From assembly GCA_017429695.1 (NCBI GenBank), contig JAFROK010000011.1:1-61738 (forward strand): a DNA stretch of 61,738 nucleotides, read 5' to 3'. Position 1 is the first letter of the stretch. Each line of letters opens with the position of its first letter. The notes beneath the pieces are model-generated. The model searched no databases. It had not been told where the DNA came from and saw only the letters and a list, made by a program, of their open reading frames with translations. The DNA comes from Clostridia bacterium. GTDB taxonomy: Bacteria > Bacillota > Clostridia > Christensenellales > Aristaeellaceae. Below, one piece after another: positions 33,529 through 41,910 of this stretch. The translations under genes and the position numbers were made by a program.

Positions 33529-35100
33529 TCAGTCATCCGCGCCGGTATCCGGAGCTGCTTCCTGTTCCTGCTGGATATCCGGGAAGGCGGAATAGAGGGG
33601 CTCAATATCCTTCCGGCCGCGCAGGTGGCGGAGGACATAATTCTTTGTGATCTTTGCCACTTCTCCGGAGAGGACGATGACGCCGATGAGGTTCGGGATC
33701 ATCATGAGGCCGTTGAAGGTATCGGCCAGGTCCCAGGCCAGGTTGTTGCCCATGGTGGCGCCGCCGAAGACCAGCAACACAAAGAGGATGCGATAGGGAA
33801 TGGTCCGCTTTTCACCCAGGAGGTATTCGCAGGCCTTGGTGCCGTAATGGCTCCAGCCCAGGACGGTGGAGAAGGCGAAGAGGGCAATGGAAACCGCGAT
33901 GAAGGCGGAACCGACAAAGCCGAACTGCTTATCGAAAACAGAAGAAACGAGGGTGGCGTTATCCAGTTCCTGAATTGCCTTGCCGGTGGACAGGTCAATG
34001 AGGCCGGAGGAGAGGATCGCGAAGGCGGTCAGGGTGCAGACGACGATCGTATCGGCAAAGACTTCGAAAATGCCCCACATGCCCTGCTTGACCGGTTCCT
34101 TTACGTTGGAGTTGGAATGGACCATGACGGAGGAACCGAGGCCGGCCTCATTGGAGAAGACGCCGCGCTTCATGCCCAATTCAACGGCCTTCTTGATGCC
34201 GTAGCCCACGATACCGCCGGCAGCGGATTCCATGGCAAAGGCGCCTTTGAAGATGGAAGTGAATACCGCGCCGACATGGGAGATATTGATAAAGAAGATC
34301 GTGATGGTTCCGATCATATAAAGAATGACCATGAAGGGTACGATTTTCTCCGTAACGGAAGCGATCCGCTTGAGGCCGCCGACCACCACCAGGCCCACTA
34401 GCAGCATGATGACCACGCCGGTGACCCAGGTGGGGATGCCGAAGACCGCATCCAGGTTACCGGAAATGGAGTTGACCTGGGTCATGTTGCCGATGCCGAA
34501 GGAGGCAACCAGGCAGAAGAAGGCGAACAGGCCGGCCAGGACCTTGCCCAGGGTTTTGCAGTTTTTGCGGGAACCGAGGCCGTCCCGCAGGTAATACATG
34601 GCGCCGCCGGACCATTCACCCTTGGAATTCCTGCGGCGGTAATAGATGCCCAGGACGTTTTCGGAATAGTTGGTCATCATGCCCAGGAAGGCCATGATCC
34701 ACATCCAGAAGACCGCGCCGGGGCCGCCGGCCAGGATCGCGCCGGCCACGCCGACGATGTTGCCGGTGCCGACGGTGGCAGCCAGGGCCGTGCAGAGGCT
34801 CTGAAACTGGGAAATGCTCTTATCCTTGGTATGGGTGGTGACCTGTTTATCCTTAAAGACCGCGCCGATGGTTTTCTTGAACCAGTGGCCGAGATGGGTG
34901 ACCTGGAAAACCTTGGTCAGGACGGTCATCAGGACGCCGACGAAGGCCAGCAGCGCCAGGGCCGGAACGCCCCACACCACGCCGTTGACCGCTTTGTTGA
35001 CATCTGCGACGGCGCCGAGGAAGCCCTCTTCCGCCGAGGCGGAGGCGGCCGCCAGCACACTTCCGAGCAAGATTCCCAGTCCGGTTATTTTCCGCTTCAT
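33529..35100 (-). CDS. Sodium:alanine/glycine symporter (AGCS family)
   Basis: A 523-residue membrane protein with about 10-11 hydrophobic segments. Family marks are QSLCTALAATVGTGNIVGVA (sodium- and substrate-binding TM region), GGPGAVFWMW, AMYYLRDGLG and GVFSNEAGLGS. AGCS proteins import alanine or glycine with sodium. The first ~24 residues look signal-peptide-like (LGILLGSVLAAASASA) before the family core. It has its own promoter at 35186-35215 and a terminator-like hairpin in the leader. The C-terminal tail after residue ~495 is polar. Confidence 0.92.
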   Translation of the reverse strand: MKRKITGLGILLGSVLAAASASAEEGFLGAVADVNKAVNGVVWGVPALALLAFVGVLMTVLTKVFQVTHLGHWFKKTIGAVFKDKQVTTHTKDKSISQFQSLCTALAATVGTGNIVGVAGAILAGGPGAVFWMWIMAFLGMMTNYSENVLGIYYRRRNSKGEWSGGAMYYLRDGLGSRKNCKTLGKVLAGLFAFFCLVASFGIGNMTQVNSISGNLDAVFGIPTWVTGVVIMLLVGLVVVGGLKRIASVTEKIVPFMVILYMIGTITIFFINISHVGAVFTSIFKGAFAMESAAGGIVGYGIKKAVELGMKRGVFSNEAGLGSSVMVHSNSNVKEPVKQGMWGIFEVFADTIVVCTLTAFAILSSGLIDLSTGKAIQELDNATLVSSVFDKQFGFVGSAFIAVSIALFAFSTVLGWSHYGTKACEYLLGEKRTIPYRILFVLLVFGGATMGNNLAWDLADTFNGLMMIPNLIGVIVLSGEVAKITKNYVLRHLRGRKDIEPLYSAFPDIQQEQEAAPDTGADD

Positions 35101-35135
35101 ATATTACCCTGCCTTCCTGATTAAGGTGTTTACAG

Positions 35136-35167
35136 AAAAACGCCATCGGGCAACAAACCCGATGACG
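35136..35167 (-). terminator. Terminator-like hairpin in the symporter leader
   Basis: On the minus strand CATCGGG and CCCGATG (35164-35144) pair around TTTGTTG, extended by outer G-C pairs and followed by TTTTT. It could end the pseudouridine-synthase transcript. Because it also lies downstream of the symporter promoter, it could attenuate the symporter. Confidence 0.65.
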
Positions 35168-35185
35168 CCCTTGTCCTCGGAAAGC

Positions 35186-35215
35186 AGTTTACGACGGCCG
35201 GGAAGCGGATGTCAA
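35186..35215 (-). promoter_or_regulatory. Promoter of the sodium:alanine symporter gene
   Basis: On the minus strand TTGACA (35215-35210) and TAAACT (35191-35186) are 18 bp apart, about 86 bp before the start codon. Confidence 0.55.
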
Positions 35216-35264
35216 TTATTTACGGGGACGGAAACATCAAAAAAACACAGGAACGGCCTTGCCT

Positions 35265-35954
35265 TCAGGGCCGGAGGGCGGAAAAACAGGGCCAGGGAAA
35301 TTCATCCGGCGGGGCGGAGGAACCATCCACGGTTCGGCCTGCCGCAAAAGGATGCGGAAAGCAGAGCCGGGCGGCCCAGAGGGCAGGGACGGAGGCTTTG
35401 ATCCGGCTGCCATAGCGGCGGTCCCCGGCAAGGGGCATTTTCCGGGAGGCAAACTGGACGCGGATCTGGTGGGTGCGGCCGGAATGCAGGCGGACCCGGA
35501 CCAGGCTCAGGACACCTTCCGGCTGCTCCGCGGTTTCCAGCAGGGACCATTCGCAGGAGGCTTCCTTAACTCCTTTGCGCTGTTTATCCACCACAAAGGT
35601 TTTATTGGAACGGGGATCATGATACAGAAGATCGGTGAAGGAACCGGCAGGCGTTTCCGGTACGCCGGAGACCACGGCGAGGTATTCCTTGAGGACAAGA
35701 TCCTGCTGAAAGAGCTGCTGCAGGGCGGCACAGGCCTGCGGGGAGCGGGCGAGGACGCAGGCGCCGCCGGTGGTCTGGTCCAGCCGGTGAACCGGCAGCA
35801 CGGCAAAGCCCTCCTGCGCGGAAAGCATATCCGGCAGGCCGGGAGATTCGGACAGGACGCCAACCGGCTTTTCACAGACGACCAAAGACTCATCCTGATA
35901 CAGAATGCGCAGCGACAAGGGCAGGAACACCTCCTCTGCCGGATATTCTACCAT
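35265..35954 (-). CDS. RluA-family pseudouridine synthase
   Basis: A 229-residue protein by the ATG at 35954; no strong ribosome site is visible, so the start is uncertain. Motifs are those of RluA/RluD-type RNA pseudouridine synthases: ILYQDESLVVCEKPVGVLSE, the catalytic-Asp motif HRLDQTTGG, KEYLAVVSG and the C-terminal GRTHQIRVQFA, GDRRYGS. It isomerises specific uridines in rRNA or tRNA. There is no S4 domain, and it is short for the family, as in the RluA/RluE-like small branch. It reads toward the symporter gene 164 bp away, with a terminator-like hairpin between. Confidence 0.87.
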   Translation of the reverse strand: MVEYPAEEVFLPLSLRILYQDESLVVCEKPVGVLSESPGLPDMLSAQEGFAVLPVHRLDQTTGGACVLARSPQACAALQQLFQQDLVLKEYLAVVSGVPETPAGSFTDLLYHDPRSNKTFVVDKQRKGVKEASCEWSLLETAEQPEGVLSLVRVRLHSGRTHQIRVQFASRKMPLAGDRRYGSRIKASVPALWAARLCFPHPFAAGRTVDGSSAPPDEFPWPCFSALRP

Positions 35955-36068
35955 GGCGGGACGGAGAATAAAAGGGAGAAAAAACCGGGAATGAAACCGC
36001 TGATCGGATCGTTTACATGAATGTATGGTGCGCTCCATGCAAATCACAACGAAGAGGAGGTCATATCC

Positions 36069-36662
36069 ATGACCAAACGGTTTGTCGCCGTGGTTGCCGT
36101 ACTGGCACTGATTGTGTCCATGATTGTTGTTCCTACCGCTGCAATGGCATACTATGAAGCTTATTCCTGCTGCAGCAACGGAAAACCCCTGAACGTCCGT
36201 TCGGGCCCGGGAAAAACCTATCCCGCCATCGGGAACATCGCCTACGGCCAGCCGCTGGCAGTCGACCATGATCTCGGGAACGGCTGGTCTGAAATCATCT
36301 GGGGCAGCCAGACCGGATATGTGATGACAGCCCTGATGTCCAGAACATATCCGGGGCCGTATACGCCCACGCCGGCCCCGACGCCCACGCCTTCCCAGAC
36401 TGGTATTACCGCCCTGAACAACATATTCAAACAGGTGCGCTATGTTGTGCCGTATACCGTTACGCTGCGCGGCACCCGCGGAAGCGGTACCGTCAACGTC
36501 CGCTGGGCGCCAAGTACGGACTGCGAGATGATCCAGGCTTATGCTTACGGCACCACCATGCGGGTGATTGCCGAATTCGGCGACTGGTACCAGGTGGTGG
36601 AACCCAATACGGGAATTACCGGGTTTGTGATGCGTCAGTTTGCGTTCAGGGACGCATACTGA
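36069..36662 (+). CDS. Secreted protein with two bacterial SH3 domains
   Basis: ATG 36069 follows GAGGAGG. The 197-residue product has a Sec signal peptide ending near AAMAYYEA. Two SH3b-like domains follow: residues ~33-85 (KPLNVRSGPGKTYPAIGNI, GYVMTAL) and ~120-195 (GTVNVRWAPSTDCEMI, GFVMRQF). A Thr-Pro-rich linker (PTPAPTPTPSQ) joins them. SH3b domains bind peptidoglycan or peptides in the cell wall. No catalytic domain is present, so it is a wall-binding or adaptor protein. The next gene, a lipoprotein, starts 26 bp downstream. Confidence 0.85.
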   Translation: MTKRFVAVVAVLALIVSMIVVPTAAMAYYEAYSCCSNGKPLNVRSGPGKTYPAIGNIAYGQPLAVDHDLGNGWSEIIWGSQTGYVMTALMSRTYPGPYTPTPAPTPTPSQTGITALNNIFKQVRYVVPYTVTLRGTRGSGTVNVRWAPSTDCEMIQAYAYGTTMRVIAEFGDWYQVVEPNTGITGFVMRQFAFRDAY

Positions 36663-36687
36663 TCAACGAAAGAAGGAGGACAATACC

Positions 36688-37239
36688 ATGAAAAGAATCA
36701 TTGCTTTGGTGATGAGCCTTCTGATGCTGCTGGGCTGCACGGCTGCCCTGGCGGAAGAAGAAACGAACTCCATGGGCGTGCTGAAGGTGGAAAACGCGTT
36801 TGACATTACCTACAGCCCCCTGCCGGACGACTACACCCTGTCCATTTACATCCAGAACGACATGACCATTATGGCCAACATAAAGTCCACCCAGGCGGCG
36901 CTGCCCAGGATGGGCCTGGTGATTGCCTTCAGCGATGAATGGTCGGATACCGAACGGCTGAACGATGTTTCGGAAGAAGACCTGAACGCCATCAAGGATT
37001 CCTTCTGCGCTGAATATGCGACCCCGGAATTTGACATCAAAGAAACCGCTTACGGCACGAAGCTGCTGACGGTGATGGCTCCCAGCAAGCTGGATGCCTA
37101 CGTTTATACGATTTACAAGGGTCATGAGATTGAAATCCATCTCTTCCCCGGCGAGGAACAGGCGGAACTGACCGACGCGGACATCGACCGGGTGGTGGCT
37201 TTCCTGAGTGACATGCAGTTTGTGCCGGTTGAGGAATAA
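36688..37239 (+). CDS. Putative lipoprotein of unknown function
   Basis: ATG 36688 is preceded by GAAAGAAGGAGG. The 183-residue product has a signal peptide with a lipobox-like LLGC at about residue 15-18, followed by TAALAEEE, so it is exported and perhaps lipidated. The mature part has mixed beta/alpha character (GLVIAFSDEWSDTERL, GHEIEIHLFPGEEQ) reminiscent of small DUF-type surface proteins, but I recognise no domain. It probably forms an operon with the SH3 protein. A strong terminator follows. Confidence 0.7.
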   Translation: MKRIIALVMSLLMLLGCTAALAEEETNSMGVLKVENAFDITYSPLPDDYTLSIYIQNDMTIMANIKSTQAALPRMGLVIAFSDEWSDTERLNDVSEEDLNAIKDSFCAEYATPEFDIKETAYGTKLLTVMAPSKLDAYVYTIYKGHEIEIHLFPGEEQAELTDADIDRVVAFLSDMQFVPVEE

Positions 37240-37264
37240 AAACCGACGCTGAAACTATATCTGG

Positions 37265-37299
37265 AGCCGGCTGCCGAAACGGCGGCCGGCTGACTTTTT
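37265..37299 (+). terminator. Terminator after the lipoprotein gene
   Basis: AGCCGGCTGCCG (37265-37276) and CGGCGGCCGGCT (37280-37291) form a long GC stem with an AAA loop, followed by GACTTTTT. Confidence 0.85.
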
Positions 37300-37371
37300 C
37301 ATCTTGCAATCAAATGAATTTTAGTGCATAATAGTCGGGACGGAATATAATCACAGAGGTACTGCTAAAAT

Positions 37372-38448
37372 ATGAGATTCTTCCTTGAATTTCTGCGACA
37401 GAAGGTACCGAAGGCGGGAAAGGACATTCCCCATTACTACCGCCGGGCGCTTGTGACCAGTGAGGTTTTGCTGATCGTTTATTACCTGCTGTGCTTTTTT
37501 ATGTATCCGATTATCTGCGGAGAGTGGGTATGGGTTCCGGTGCTTTTCCTGGCTGTGGGCTCCGGCAGCCTGTGGCTGGCGAAACACGGGGGCATCCGGA
37601 TTAACCTGATTCTTTTCGCAGCGGTCAGCATTTCCTGGATCTGGTGGAACATATGGTATTTCGGCTGGAGCAGCGGCGTGCAGCATTTCCTGACGCTGAC
37701 GCTGGTGCTGGTTTTCTTCAACGTATATGACAAACCGCTATACAAGATCATCTGGTTTATTGTGATCCTGGCGGTGCGCATCCTGCTGTTCAGGATGTCC
37801 CAGCTGCATCCGGCCCTGCGGCCGATGGACGTGGAAGCCGGAACCGCTTACCAGACGCTGAACACGGTGGCCTTCTTCCTGATGCTGGCCTGCATGAGCA
37901 TTGTTTTCAGCACCAGCATTCAGGATACGGAACGGCAGCTGCGGCTGAAAAACCAGGCGCTGTATAAGGAAGCCGGAACCGATCCCCTGACCGGGCTGCC
38001 CAACCGGCGTTCCATGATTGAACGGATTGAGAAATACTACAAGGAATCCGCCGGCCAGCCATTCAGCGTGGCGATTGCCGATATTGACTTCTTTAAGAAT
38101 ATCAACGATACCTACGGGCACAACACCGGGGACTATACCCTGGTGCGGCTGACGGAGCTGTTTGTGGAACATGCCATGGGGCGGTATACCGTATGCCGCT
38201 GGGGCGGCGAGGAATTCTGCTTCTTTATGCCCGGGATGAACCTGGACGAGGCGGGATCGCTGATGAACGACCTGTGCTTCGCGGTGGAAAAACTGAAGCT
38301 GGAGCATGAAGACAAGGAGTTTTCCATTACGATTACCATCGGCGTGGAGGAAAACGATTTCTCATCTCCGCTGGAGGATCTGCTGAATTCCGCGGACGAA
38401 AAACTCTACATGGGCAAAAACGCCGGACGGAACCGGGTTGTTGTATAA
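37372..38448 (+). CDS. Membrane-bound GGDEF diguanylate cyclase
   Basis: A 358-residue protein with about six hydrophobic segments in residues ~20-180, then a short linker and a GGDEF domain from ~198. DPLTGLPNRR opens the domain; the active-site loop is RWGGEEF, a functional variant of GGDEF. It synthesises cyclic di-GMP from two GTP. The inhibitory I-site (RxxD four residues before the Arg of RWGGEEF) is absent, since the sequence there reads GRYTVC. Product feedback is therefore unlikely at that site. The membrane part is not a sensor type I recognise. The stop of this gene is 28 bp before the next start. Confidence 0.88.
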   Translation: MRFFLEFLRQKVPKAGKDIPHYYRRALVTSEVLLIVYYLLCFFMYPIICGEWVWVPVLFLAVGSGSLWLAKHGGIRINLILFAAVSISWIWWNIWYFGWSSGVQHFLTLTLVLVFFNVYDKPLYKIIWFIVILAVRILLFRMSQLHPALRPMDVEAGTAYQTLNTVAFFLMLACMSIVFSTSIQDTERQLRLKNQALYKEAGTDPLTGLPNRRSMIERIEKYYKESAGQPFSVAIADIDFFKNINDTYGHNTGDYTLVRLTELFVEHAMGRYTVCRWGGEEFCFFMPGMNLDEAGSLMNDLCFAVEKLKLEHEDKEFSITITIGVEENDFSSPLEDLLNSADEKLYMGKNAGRNRVVV

Positions 38449-38476
38449 ATTCCCTAAGACTGACGGAGGAAGAAGC

Positions 38477-39928
38477 ATGGCAAAGAAAGTTTTACGCCGG
38501 ATGACGGCGCTCCTGGTGGCCCTGGTGATGCTGGCAGGCTGCGGCGCCTTTGCGGAAGACGCAGCGGAAAAAATTACCCTGTACAATATCCGGAACTACG
38601 TGGTGGGCCTGGACACACCGGTTCAGCTGGATGACGGGACGGAGCGGATCCTGATCAATTTTGACAACGCGGCCACCACGCCGGCGCTGAAACCGGTGCA
38701 GGACGAGATCAACAAGGAGCTGCTGATGTACGGCTCCATCGGGCGGGGATATTCCCTGAAGTCCGATCATTCGTCGGATGTTTACGCCGAAGTGCGGGAT
38801 AAGGTACTGGCGTTTGTGGGCGTCGATCCGGAAGACTACGAGCGGCCTTATACATGCTTCTATGTCAACACCACGACGGACGGCCTGAACAAGCTGGCCT
38901 CCGCGCTGATTACCAGCCCGGACGACCTGGTGCTGTGCACCCGGATTGAGCATCACGCGAACGACCTGCCCTGGCGGGAACGCTGCAAGGTGATCTATGC
39001 CGAGGTGGACGAGCAGGGCCGGGTGATTTATGACGACATCGAGCGGCTGCTGACGGAAAATGAAGGCAAGGTAAAGTACGTCTGCGTGACGGCGGCTTCC
39101 AACGTGACCGGGTATGTGACGGACGTCCACCGGGTGGCGAAGATGGCGCACGCCCACGGTGCGCAGATCGTGGTGGACGGCGCGCAGATTGTGGCGCACC
39201 GGAAATTCTCCATGAGGGGAGAAACGCCGGAAGAGGATATTGACTTCTTCGTCTTCTCGGCCCATAAGATGTATTCGCCCTACGGCGGCGGCGCGGTGAT
39301 CGGCCGGACGGAGACGCTGCAGGAGCACCAGCCGAAATTCTACGGCGGCGGAACGGTGAACATCGTGGCGGACGACTGGGTATCCTACAAGGAGGCCCCG
39401 GCCACCTATGAAGCCGGTTCGCCGAACTATCCCGGCGTCGTGGGCATGGGGAAGGCGATTGAAATCCTGGAGGAGATCGGCTTTGACGCCATCCAGGCGC
39501 ATGAACAGAAGCTGATCCGCAGGATGATCGACGGCCTGCTGAAGCTGGACAACGTGATTGTATACGGCGATACGGAGGACATCAGCGACCGGGTGGGCGT
39601 AGTGACATTCAATTTCAGCGACGTCAACTCCGCCAACCTGGCAGGCAACATGAAACGGCTGGGCGGCGTCGCAACCCGGCGGGGCGCTTTCTGCGCGCAT
39701 CCGTATGTATGGCGGCTGATGGGTATTCCCCAAGAAGACCTGGAGACCTTTATTGACTGCGACGACGGCAAAACCCCGGGCATGATCCGGGTCAGCTTCG
39801 GCATTTATAACACCGAGGAAGAAGTGGACGAATTCCTGAAAATCCTGGCGGAGATGATTGATTATACCAAGGAGGAAGTTGCCGGATATATTGAAGAAGG
39901 ACTGGATCCCTATCCGGCGGCATACTGA
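38477..39928 (+). CDS. Class V (SufS-like) PLP enzyme with a lipoprotein signal peptide
   Basis: ATG 38477 follows GGAGGAAG. The 482-residue protein opens with a textbook export signal: MAKKVLRRM, a hydrophobic core, then LAGC (lipobox) and GAFAED. The rest is a complete class V aminotransferase/cysteine-desulfurase fold: NFDNAATTPA, IEHHANDLPW, VDGAQIVAHR (Asp for the cofactor), and FSAHKMYSPYG with the Schiff-base lysine. RRGAFCAHPY has a Cys at the desulfurase active-site loop. Such enzymes normally work in the cytoplasm because they need PLP. An exported, lipid-anchored form is unusual. It follows the diguanylate cyclase by 28 bp, so the two may be co-transcribed. Its substrate is unknown. 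Confidence 0.82.
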   Translation: MAKKVLRRMTALLVALVMLAGCGAFAEDAAEKITLYNIRNYVVGLDTPVQLDDGTERILINFDNAATTPALKPVQDEINKELLMYGSIGRGYSLKSDHSSDVYAEVRDKVLAFVGVDPEDYERPYTCFYVNTTTDGLNKLASALITSPDDLVLCTRIEHHANDLPWRERCKVIYAEVDEQGRVIYDDIERLLTENEGKVKYVCVTAASNVTGYVTDVHRVAKMAHAHGAQIVVDGAQIVAHRKFSMRGETPEEDIDFFVFSAHKMYSPYGGGAVIGRTETLQEHQPKFYGGGTVNIVADDWVSYKEAPATYEAGSPNYPGVVGMGKAIEILEEIGFDAIQAHEQKLIRRMIDGLLKLDNVIVYGDTEDISDRVGVVTFNFSDVNSANLAGNMKRLGGVATRRGAFCAHPYVWRLMGIPQEDLETFIDCDDGKTPGMIRVSFGIYNTEEEVDEFLKILAEMIDYTKEEVAGYIEEGLDPYPAAY

Positions 39929-39946
39929 TTCGGACGGAACAGGCTG

Positions 39947-39984
39947 AAAAACCCGGGAGCCGTTGAAAGGCATCCCGGGTTTTT
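39947..39984. terminator. Bidirectional terminator
   Basis: AAAAACCCGGGA (39947-39958) and TCCCGGGTTTTT (39973-39984) form a perfect 12-bp inverted repeat between two convergent genes. Confidence 0.9.
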
Positions 39985-39998
39985 GAGTGTGCCGGCTG

Positions 39999-40892
39999 TT
40001 ATTCCGGCTTTTTCTGCAGCTTGGGAACGTGGTATTCCACGCCCGGATCGAAGCGCACTTCCTCCGGCGGGTTTTCCAGTTCTTCCGGGTGGTCCATATA
40101 ATGAATGACATCGAAGAAGAAGGCGGCATAGTGCGCGCCGGAGCAGACGCGCTCGTCCGCGGTGATGCCGATCGGCAGCATGCGGCGCATCCGGGGTTTG
40201 CCGTTTTCCACGATCGCTTCCTTGACCAGGGTGCCCATGCCGAAGAACAGGCTGACATTGCCGAAATTATAGATATGGTGCAGGGGATTGTGGAGGCCGA
40301 TAGAACCGTTGTTGGTGACATACAGGCCGCTGTAGAAAGGCAGTTCCCGCATCAGGACGCCCGGGGCGATGCCGTAGCGGTCCAGCAGCCGGACGAAACC
40401 GGTGACAAACGTGGCAAGGCCCGGCACGGAAAGCAGGGCGCTGGCCAGCTTGATGACGAAACCGGGGGTCTCCGCCTGGCGGCATTTTTCCACGGCGTCG
40501 TTCATCCGGTCCCGGACATCAAAGAGCGTGTCCGTGAGGTCGAAGAGGATGCGGACGGTATCCTCGTTGCTGTTGGTATCCTGCGGGTTTTTCAGGATCG
40601 TATAGGACACGGAGCAGTTGTTCCGGGAATAATACTGCTTGTTGAAAATGAACCGGTTGACTTCCGGATTCCGGCTGACTGCCCGGACGTAGGAGGCCAC
40701 CAGGATCTGCATGAAGGTGACCTTTTCGCCTTCCTGGGCCTTGCGGGCAATATAGCGGCTGAGTTTTTCATAATCCGCCTTGTGCTCCAGGAACACCTGC
40801 GCGTCGCAGCGCATGGGCATCAGGTAAGGGGTGAACTGTACAATGGGATCCAGTTTTTTCACGCGTTTTCCATCCGGTCTGTGTCCAAACAT
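39999..40892 (-). CDS. E2-like (CAT-fold) acyltransferase with altered active site
   Basis: ATG 40892 has GGAGG 9-10 bases upstream. The 297-residue protein resembles the catalytic domain of 2-oxoacid dehydrogenase E2 / chloramphenicol acetyltransferase: FMQILVASYVRAVSRNPEVNRFI, and near the end PIGITADERVCSGAHYAAFF. In active E2 the latter reads DHRxxDG; here the catalytic His is Glu and the Asp is Ser. No lipoyl or peripheral-binding domain is present. It may therefore be a binding or scaffolding protein, or use different residues. It lies 52 bp after the activase gene and is probably the last gene of that operon. Confidence 0.7.
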   Translation of the reverse strand: MFGHRPDGKRVKKLDPIVQFTPYLMPMRCDAQVFLEHKADYEKLSRYIARKAQEGEKVTFMQILVASYVRAVSRNPEVNRFIFNKQYYSRNNCSVSYTILKNPQDTNSNEDTVRILFDLTDTLFDVRDRMNDAVEKCRQAETPGFVIKLASALLSVPGLATFVTGFVRLLDRYGIAPGVLMRELPFYSGLYVTNNGSIGLHNPLHHIYNFGNVSLFFGMGTLVKEAIVENGKPRMRRMLPIGITADERVCSGAHYAAFFFDVIHYMDHPEELENPPEEVRFDPGVEYHVPKLQKKPE

Positions 40893-40944
40893 AAGTCTGT
40901 CCTCCTTCAAATTCATTCAATCAACTGTTGATATCGTTTTGTGA

Positions 40945-41910
40945 TCAGGCTTTATCCGCCCGCAAAGCGCCTTTTTCGCACCGGTTGCCCCAGAAATCAA
41001 TCAGGGTGCCGTTCCGGTATACGCAGATGATCTCGCAGTTATTGGAGCAGCCGCCGCAGTTCCGCTCCCGGGTGACGAATTCCATGTTTTCCACGGAAAA
41101 GTCGAAGTGCGTCCGCTTCAGGCTCCGCCGCGCGAGGATGGCTGCGCCCATCGCGCCCATCAGGTGGCCGTTTTCGTCCACGATGACCGGGCAGCGGAGC
41201 AGGTCCTCAAAGGCGCGGACAACACCGATGTTTTTGCTGACGCCGCCCTGGAATACCACCGGGGAACATATCTTTTTTCCCTTGCCCACATTGTTGATAT
41301 AGTTGGAAGCAACCGCCCGGCAGACGCCGGCAATGATATCCTCCCGGGGATGGCCCATCTGGATTTTGTGAACCAGGTCCGATTCGGCAAAGACGGTGCA
41401 GCGCGCGGCGATCATGGTCGGATGGGCGGACTGCAGGGCATACTGCCCCATTTCCTCCACCTCGATGCCCAGCCGCCGGGCCTGGCTGGAAAGGAACGCC
41501 CCTGTTCCGGCAGCGCACAGGGTGTTCATGGCGTAATCCACGGCAATGCCGTTTTCCACCAGGATGATCTTGGAATCCTGGCCGCCGATTTCCAGAATGG
41601 TCCGCACATCCGGATGGAAGGTGGTGGTTCCCACGGCATGGGCGGTAATCTCATTCTTGACAACCGTTGCACCGACAATGGACCCGACCAGGCGCCGGGC
41701 GCTTCCGGTGGCCCCGACGCCGACGATCTGCCATGTTTCCCGGTCCAGCTGTTTTTCCAGCAGGCCGAGCAGCTTTTTGACGGCGCCGATCGGGTTTCCC
41801 TCCGTCCAGATGTATTCCTGTGCCAGGATTGCATTGCCTTCGTCAATAATGACGGCTTTGGTGGAAATGGATCCCACGTCAATGCCGAGGAATGCGTTTC
41901 CCGTGTTCAA
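40945..41910 (-). CDS. BadF/HgdC-type ATP-dependent activase of 2-hydroxyacyl-CoA dehydratases
   Basis: A 321-residue ASKHA-fold ATPase. The phosphate-1 loop is FLGIDVGSISTKAVI. The two cysteines that bridge a [4Fe-4S] cluster between subunits lie in LCAAGTGAFL and ARCTVFAESD. VFQGGVSKN and GAMGAAILA complete the nucleotide site. The C-terminus has an additional Cys set (NCGGCSNNC). Such archerases use ATP hydrolysis to inject one electron into a dehydratase partner. Its start overlaps the stop of the HgdB-like gene by 4 bp. The neighbours are two HgdB/DUF2229-type proteins, so a split dehydratase-like complex is likely. Confidence 0.87.
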   Translation of the reverse strand: MNTGNAFLGIDVGSISTKAVIIDEGNAILAQEYIWTEGNPIGAVKKLLGLLEKQLDRETWQIVGVGATGSARRLVGSIVGATVVKNEITAHAVGTTTFHPDVRTILEIGGQDSKIILVENGIAVDYAMNTLCAAGTGAFLSSQARRLGIEVEEMGQYALQSAHPTMIAARCTVFAESDLVHKIQMGHPREDIIAGVCRAVASNYINNVGKGKKICSPVVFQGGVSKNIGVVRAFEDLLRCPVIVDENGHLMGAMGAAILARRSLKRTHFDFSVENMEFVTRERNCGGCSNNCEIICVYRNGTLIDFWGNRCEKGALRADKA

